A stretch of DNA of 64,000 bases from Sporosarcina psychrophila. GTDB lineage: Bacteria > Bacillota > Bacilli > Bacillales_A > Planococcaceae. Under the pieces are notes generated by a model. It saw only the letters and a program-made list of their open reading frames with translations. It searched no databases and was not told the origin of the DNA. Position 1 is the stretch's first letter. The number at the start of each line of letters is the position of its first letter. Of this stretch, positions 60,456 to 64,000 are shown piece by piece. Location: assembly GCF_001590685.1 (NCBI RefSeq), contig NZ_CP014616.1:4029001-4093000 (forward strand), written 5' to 3'. Made by a program: the position numbers and the translations under genes.

Positions 60456-61982
60456 CTACACCTTCGCTTTTAATTTATTAGAGATTAAATTAAATAGCAT
60501 TCTAAATTGTGTTTTATTAAGCATTAAAACCAAACTTATAAGAATTCCAATACAGCCGCAAATCCCTGAAATAACAATCAAATCCATCCAAGTATCTATA
60601 GTCAATGGCTGACTAATGAAGTAAAAAACAGCAACTAAAATAAGGATTGTTATGAAATTTCGTAGTATCAATCCGTAAAAATTATACCATTTCACCCCCA
60701 AACATCTTGCTGAATAAACAGGTGTGAAAGCCAGATTTCGAATAAAACTTAAAATTACACTTGAAATCGGAATTGCTAAAAGTCCTAGTTCTGTATAGTT
60801 TAATAAAATAAGAACTAAGACTACGTTCAATACTCCCGTACAAAATAATACAATTGAAGGAATCTTGACTTTATTTATTATCGTATTTACATTAAATAAC
60901 ACATTGATTGACCCACTTACTAAAAAAGGTAAAAATATAATAACAGATAACAGATGAAGATAACTAGAATCTTCACTCGGAACCCATAATTGATAAAACT
61001 CTTCGCCGAAAACAATAAATCCTGCTATTGGGACACTTATTAGTATACCTAAGACTTTTCCCGAAAAGTCAATTTCCTTAATCATCCCATAAATATCATT
61101 TTTAGCGTAATGAGCTGCTATGGTTGGAAAGAATACCCCCACTAGCATTCCAATTAAAGTAATCACAAATAATGGTACAGTTTGTGCGATTGAAAACTCT
61201 CCAGCTTTTGCTGCTCCAAAAAAGATATTTGCTAATAGAAGATCTAAGCCAGTTAATAAAATAGAACTTAGCTGGTTAAAAGAACCCCATATTCCAGAAC
61301 TCAAAAGTTCTTTTACAGCTTTTATATCAAAATAAGCTATTGAAAGCTTAATTTCCGGAAGTAGTTTTTTTGTAAAGTACAAAGAAATAGCAATCCCTAT
61401 AATACCGACGCTTAAACCTACGACACCAACATAAATAATGGAAGGAGATAGTATTGAAAATAATACAATAAACAAAATTGCCTTCAATCCACTTTGAATA
61501 ATTTCCTGGTAGGAACGTAAATCAATTCGATTAGTAGCTAATGTAGCTACATTAAACACTGACCCCAATACAGATATTAAAAATGTCATAAAAATTAAAG
61601 TAAAAAGAATTTTAATATCACTACGTAAATCAACTGGCACATTTAAAAGATTGTCAATAAATATAATTATTAAAGAGAGAGGTATTATCAATATTATTAC
61701 CATAATAATATTTGAATAAAAAACTGAGTTGAAATATATGTTTGAACGAACTATATCTTTTTTCATAACCTCTAACATAATAAATCTCGCAGCCATTGAA
61801 TTTAATGCAATTACCAATAAATTAATGTATAATACAAAATTATTGGCAAGCGGGAAAAATCCAAATGCTTCTTTACCTATATGTTCAATTAAAAATGGTG
61901 TAAGTATAAAGCTAATACCGACACTTATAGAAAAAGACATTATATTTGCTATCAAATTAATACTTAGTTGCTTTTTAAACAT
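60456..61982 (-). CDS. Oligosaccharide flippase (Wzx/MATE-like polysaccharide exporter)
   Basis: 508 residues with about 14 hydrophobic helices. The start LSINLIANIMSFSISVGISF, LTPFLIEHIGKEAFGFFPLA is the Wzx/RfbX pattern, with the GSFNQLSSILLTGLDLLLAN region in the middle. It moves lipid-linked glycan units across the membrane. It lies between the GT2 and GT52 genes of the surface-glycan locus, all on one strand. The gap to the GT52 gene, 60300-60455, shows no other gene. Confidence 0.9.
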   Translation of the reverse strand: MFKKQLSINLIANIMSFSISVGISFILTPFLIEHIGKEAFGFFPLANNFVLYINLLVIALNSMAARFIMLEVMKKDIVRSNIYFNSVFYSNIIMVIILIIPLSLIIIFIDNLLNVPVDLRSDIKILFTLIFMTFLISVLGSVFNVATLATNRIDLRSYQEIIQSGLKAILFIVLFSILSPSIIYVGVVGLSVGIIGIAISLYFTKKLLPEIKLSIAYFDIKAVKELLSSGIWGSFNQLSSILLTGLDLLLANIFFGAAKAGEFSIAQTVPLFVITLIGMLVGVFFPTIAAHYAKNDIYGMIKEIDFSGKVLGILISVPIAGFIVFGEEFYQLWVPSEDSSYLHLLSVIIFLPFLVSGSINVLFNVNTIINKVKIPSIVLFCTGVLNVVLVLILLNYTELGLLAIPISSVILSFIRNLAFTPVYSARCLGVKWYNFYGLILRNFITILILVAVFYFISQPLTIDTWMDLIVISGICGCIGILISLVLMLNKTQFRMLFNLISNKLKAKV

Positions 61983-62043
61983 AAAAGGAATACCTTCTTT
62001 TTAGTTAATTACCTATTTTATTAAGTATAATTTACAAATCAAC

Positions 62044-63015
62044 TTAATTACTTTTTAACTTACCATATATTTCGTGTATCAAATCCATTGTTTTTGGAGC
62101 TATAAAATATGACTCGTAAAATAATTTGAATTTAACGTTCTGATTGGTTTTCCTAAGTGTCATTCTTAAATCCTTTAAACTTCTCTCGAAGTTTTCCTTC
62201 ATTAATTCATTTTTAAATGATTTTTTTTGTTTATTAACATCCTGATAAATAAAAAATAATTGCCTATATGTTTTGTGACTTAAGTCAATCAAACCAATAT
62301 TACCGAAAAAATCAGCCCTCTCCTTAAAGGCATCCATTGCATGTAGCCTATTCTTAATATTAAATCCAACTCCCATAATGCTATTTTCTCTTTGCCAATA
62401 ATATAATAACTGACTTGTAGTTAGTACAACTTTCTTTGCTTTATAAATCAATTTGTACGTCGTAAATTCATCTTCATGTATTCTTCCTAGGGGAAAACGT
62501 ATATCATCAAATAGTTTCCTTTTATATAATTTCCCGCATGCTATAACCATCTGAACATAGAATTCACCTAAAAGTTGTTCTAGTGCTTCTATATTTGAAT
62601 ATTCATAAACTACTTCTTTTGAATTTTCAACTTGGGTATTTTCTGTTGAAATTCTAATGAAATTACCTACTGAAATATCTGAATCCGTTTTTTTTAGCAG
62701 TTTGTATAGCTTCTCAATGTATCCCACATGTATCCAATCATCGCTATCAATAAACGTAATATACTCGCCTTTAGCAATTTCAATCCCTGCATTCCGAGCA
62801 TCTGATAGGCCACCATTGTTTTTATGTATTACTTTCACTCTTTCATCTAACTTTGCATATTCATCACAGATTTCCCCACACCCGTCGGGAGACCCATCAT
62901 TAACTAAGACAATTTCAAGGTTCTTATAGGTTTGATTTAATATAGACTCAACACATCGATGTAGATATTTTTCAACTTTGTATATAGGTACTATTATTGA
63001 AACAAGTTCACTCAT
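62044..63015 (-). CDS. Glycosyltransferase family 2 (GT-A fold)
   Basis: 323 residues from the ATG at 63015, with GGAGG 6 bases upstream. LVSIIVPIYKVEKYLHRCVE, SILNQTYKNLEIVLVNDGSP and the DSDD motif in YITFIDSDDWIHVG are the classical GT2 signatures. An NDG and a catalytic EDE-like HEDEFTTYKL follow. It adds a sugar from a nucleotide donor on the inner face of the membrane. No transmembrane helix. Part of the surface-glycan locus. Confidence 0.93.
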   Translation of the reverse strand: MSELVSIIVPIYKVEKYLHRCVESILNQTYKNLEIVLVNDGSPDGCGEICDEYAKLDERVKVIHKNNGGLSDARNAGIEIAKGEYITFIDSDDWIHVGYIEKLYKLLKKTDSDISVGNFIRISTENTQVENSKEVVYEYSNIEALEQLLGEFYVQMVIACGKLYKRKLFDDIRFPLGRIHEDEFTTYKLIYKAKKVVLTTSQLLYYWQRENSIMGVGFNIKNRLHAMDAFKERADFFGNIGLIDLSHKTYRQLFFIYQDVNKQKKSFKNELMKENFERSLKDLRMTLRKTNQNVKFKLFYESYFIAPKTMDLIHEIYGKLKSN

Positions 63016-63205
63016 ATAATCCTCCATTGGCTATAGTCAAAGAAGAGGAATTTCCCATTATCAGTCATACGAACTATATCCATATTATTTTCTATATCTA
63101 ATGAGAAACTCAGCAAGCTATGCTCTATTTACTTATTAAGCAGGAAACGAATTTCTTGAATTGCCAAACACTGAAAATCAACTTCTTATTAATAGTGCTT
63201 CTCGA

Positions 63206-64000
63206 TTATCTTTTAATAGCATTTATCTTGTGTTTTAAATTAACCAACCATATGTGAATAAATGGAGAAAATAAAAATAATTTTACTTGTAAATATAATT
63301 TTCTATTATTCCCTGTATACTTACCCATGAGGGTTAATATCATTTGGTTTAGTCCAAGGTATTTACTTTCAATATCAGAGTTCAGTAATTTTTGAGCACT
63401 ATATATAGATCTTTTTTCGTGAGTGACCAAATAAGTTATACAGGAGTTAAAATTATGAAAATAGTTTCCGAGTATTAGTTCATTTTTTATCACATGGATA
63501 ATATTATTAAATCTATTATCTGATTTCCCCTGTAAATATTCATAAGTTCTAATCATAGCATTTATCGCATCAAATCTATTTATATTGTAAGAATTGGATA
63601 TTGAACCTTCTCTTTGAACATAATAAAAAAGGACTTCATTAATAAAACAAACATTATCTGCTACAGACAAGGCCTTTATTGTAAATTCTTGATCTTCTCC
63701 ATTTACAAAGTCATCACTATATTTAAGATTCTCATTTAATAAAAGTTCTCTTTTAAAAACTGCACTCCCCGTACATATCCATAAAGTTTTTTCAATAATT
63801 ATATTTTCTAATGCTTCATAACCCTTCATGTTTGTTAGAGCAGAACTGTATTTTTCAAAATAATTCGATTGAGATTTATAATCCTCGTTAACTGCATTAA
63901 ACCCCCAGCAAATAACTTCAAATTTCTCATTCTCTACAGTTTTATTAATGACTTCAACTAAGTTTTTCGAAACATAATCATCACCGTCTAAAAACATTAC
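63206..64000 (-). CDS. Glycosyltransferase family 2, incomplete at the window end
   Basis: The visible part begins at MFLDGDDYVSKNLVEVINKT, whose DGDD is the metal-binding DxD region of GT2 enzymes, so the donor-binding first 90 or so residues lie beyond position 64000. NGEDQEFTIKALSVADNVCF carries the ED motif that usually provides the catalytic base. About 263 residues are seen, and the C-terminus ends in LKHKINAIKR. The 190 bp to the next GT2 gene show no other gene. Confidence 0.9.
   Translation of the reverse strand, partial: VMFLDGDDYVSKNLVEVINKTVENEKFEVICWGFNAVNEDYKSQSNYFEKYSSALTNMKGYEALENIIIEKTLWICTGSAVFKRELLLNENLKYSDDFVNGEDQEFTIKALSVADNVCFINEVLFYYVQREGSISNSYNINRFDAINAMIRTYEYLQGKSDNRFNNIIHVIKNELILGNYFHNFNSCITYLVTHEKRSIYSAQKLLNSDIESKYLGLNQMILTLMGKYTGNNRKLYLQVKLFLFSPFIHIWLVNLKHKINAIKR

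Overview
The window is low-GC Firmicutes DNA, most likely a member of the Bacillales near Sporosarcina or Lysinibacillus. The reasons are strong AGGAGG-type ribosome binding sites, frequent TTG/GTG starts, a ComK homologue, an LXG toxin, the DUF1659/DUF2922/YvrJ small-gene cassette, a MocR regulator and a CcpA cre site. No rRNA or tRNA gene and no CRISPR array was seen. All family assignments were made by reading the protein sequences; no database was searched.

Layout. (1) 0.2-1.7 kb: a DUF2798 membrane gene with a MarR regulator and clear palindromic operators, then a broken ISL3 transposase. (2) 1.9-12.7 kb: a minus-strand catabolic cluster (M20 carbamoylase-type hydrolase, biotin carrier, biotin carboxylase, PxpA, PxpB, PxpC, NCS1 permease, succinate-semialdehyde dehydrogenase) divergent from a MocR regulator. 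It probably degrades a lactam or cyclic amide such as 5-oxoproline. (3) 12.8-19.5 kb: a GC-richer mosaic with two coupled unknown small genes, a decayed TnpB/IS605 end, the DUF1659-DUF2922-YvrJ cassette, an M23 endopeptidase, an HTH gene flanked by two 21-bp tandem arrays, ComK and a sigma-70-like factor. Two unusual promoters with the same layout (TGTCCCCT-N15-TCTATATA) precede the DUF1659 gene and the HTH gene. (4) 19.5-23.7 kb: an S51-type gene, a MepB-like gene, an opine dehydrogenase, an IS4 remnant and a GlsB-like membrane protein. (5) 23.8-31.0 kb: a polymorphic-toxin graveyard (LXG-AHH toxin with DUF4274, a toxin tail with DUF2247, an LHH nuclease tail with a SMI1/KNR4 protein) beside an 1164-residue beta-helix/double-AAA ATPase. 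(6) 31.5-54.0 kb: carbohydrate catabolism. This includes a keto-deoxy-sugar-acid permease and aldolase with an IclR regulator, a KDPG aldolase/cupin isomerase/dehydrogenase set, a ribose-type ABC transporter under a cre-overlapped promoter, two FGGY kinases, a class II aldolase, a PfkB kinase, dehydrogenases, a GntR regulator and a divergent ketose 3-epimerase. (7) 54.2-64.0 kb: nagB, then a surface-glycan locus with galE, HAD phosphatase, CMP-sugar cytidylyltransferase, an HMGL-aldolase fusion, a sialyltransferase-like GT52 enzyme, a flippase and two GT2 transferases. The last gene runs off the window.

The most striking unexplained structure is a dispersed palindromic element of about 150 bp (called repeat A here). 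It has six near-complete copies plus fragments, all in one orientation, and most copies sit exactly where a gene is truncated (ISL3 and IS4 transposases, toxin tails, phosphoglucomutase). Two further repeat families (B, structured; C, carrying an intrinsic terminator) also occur.
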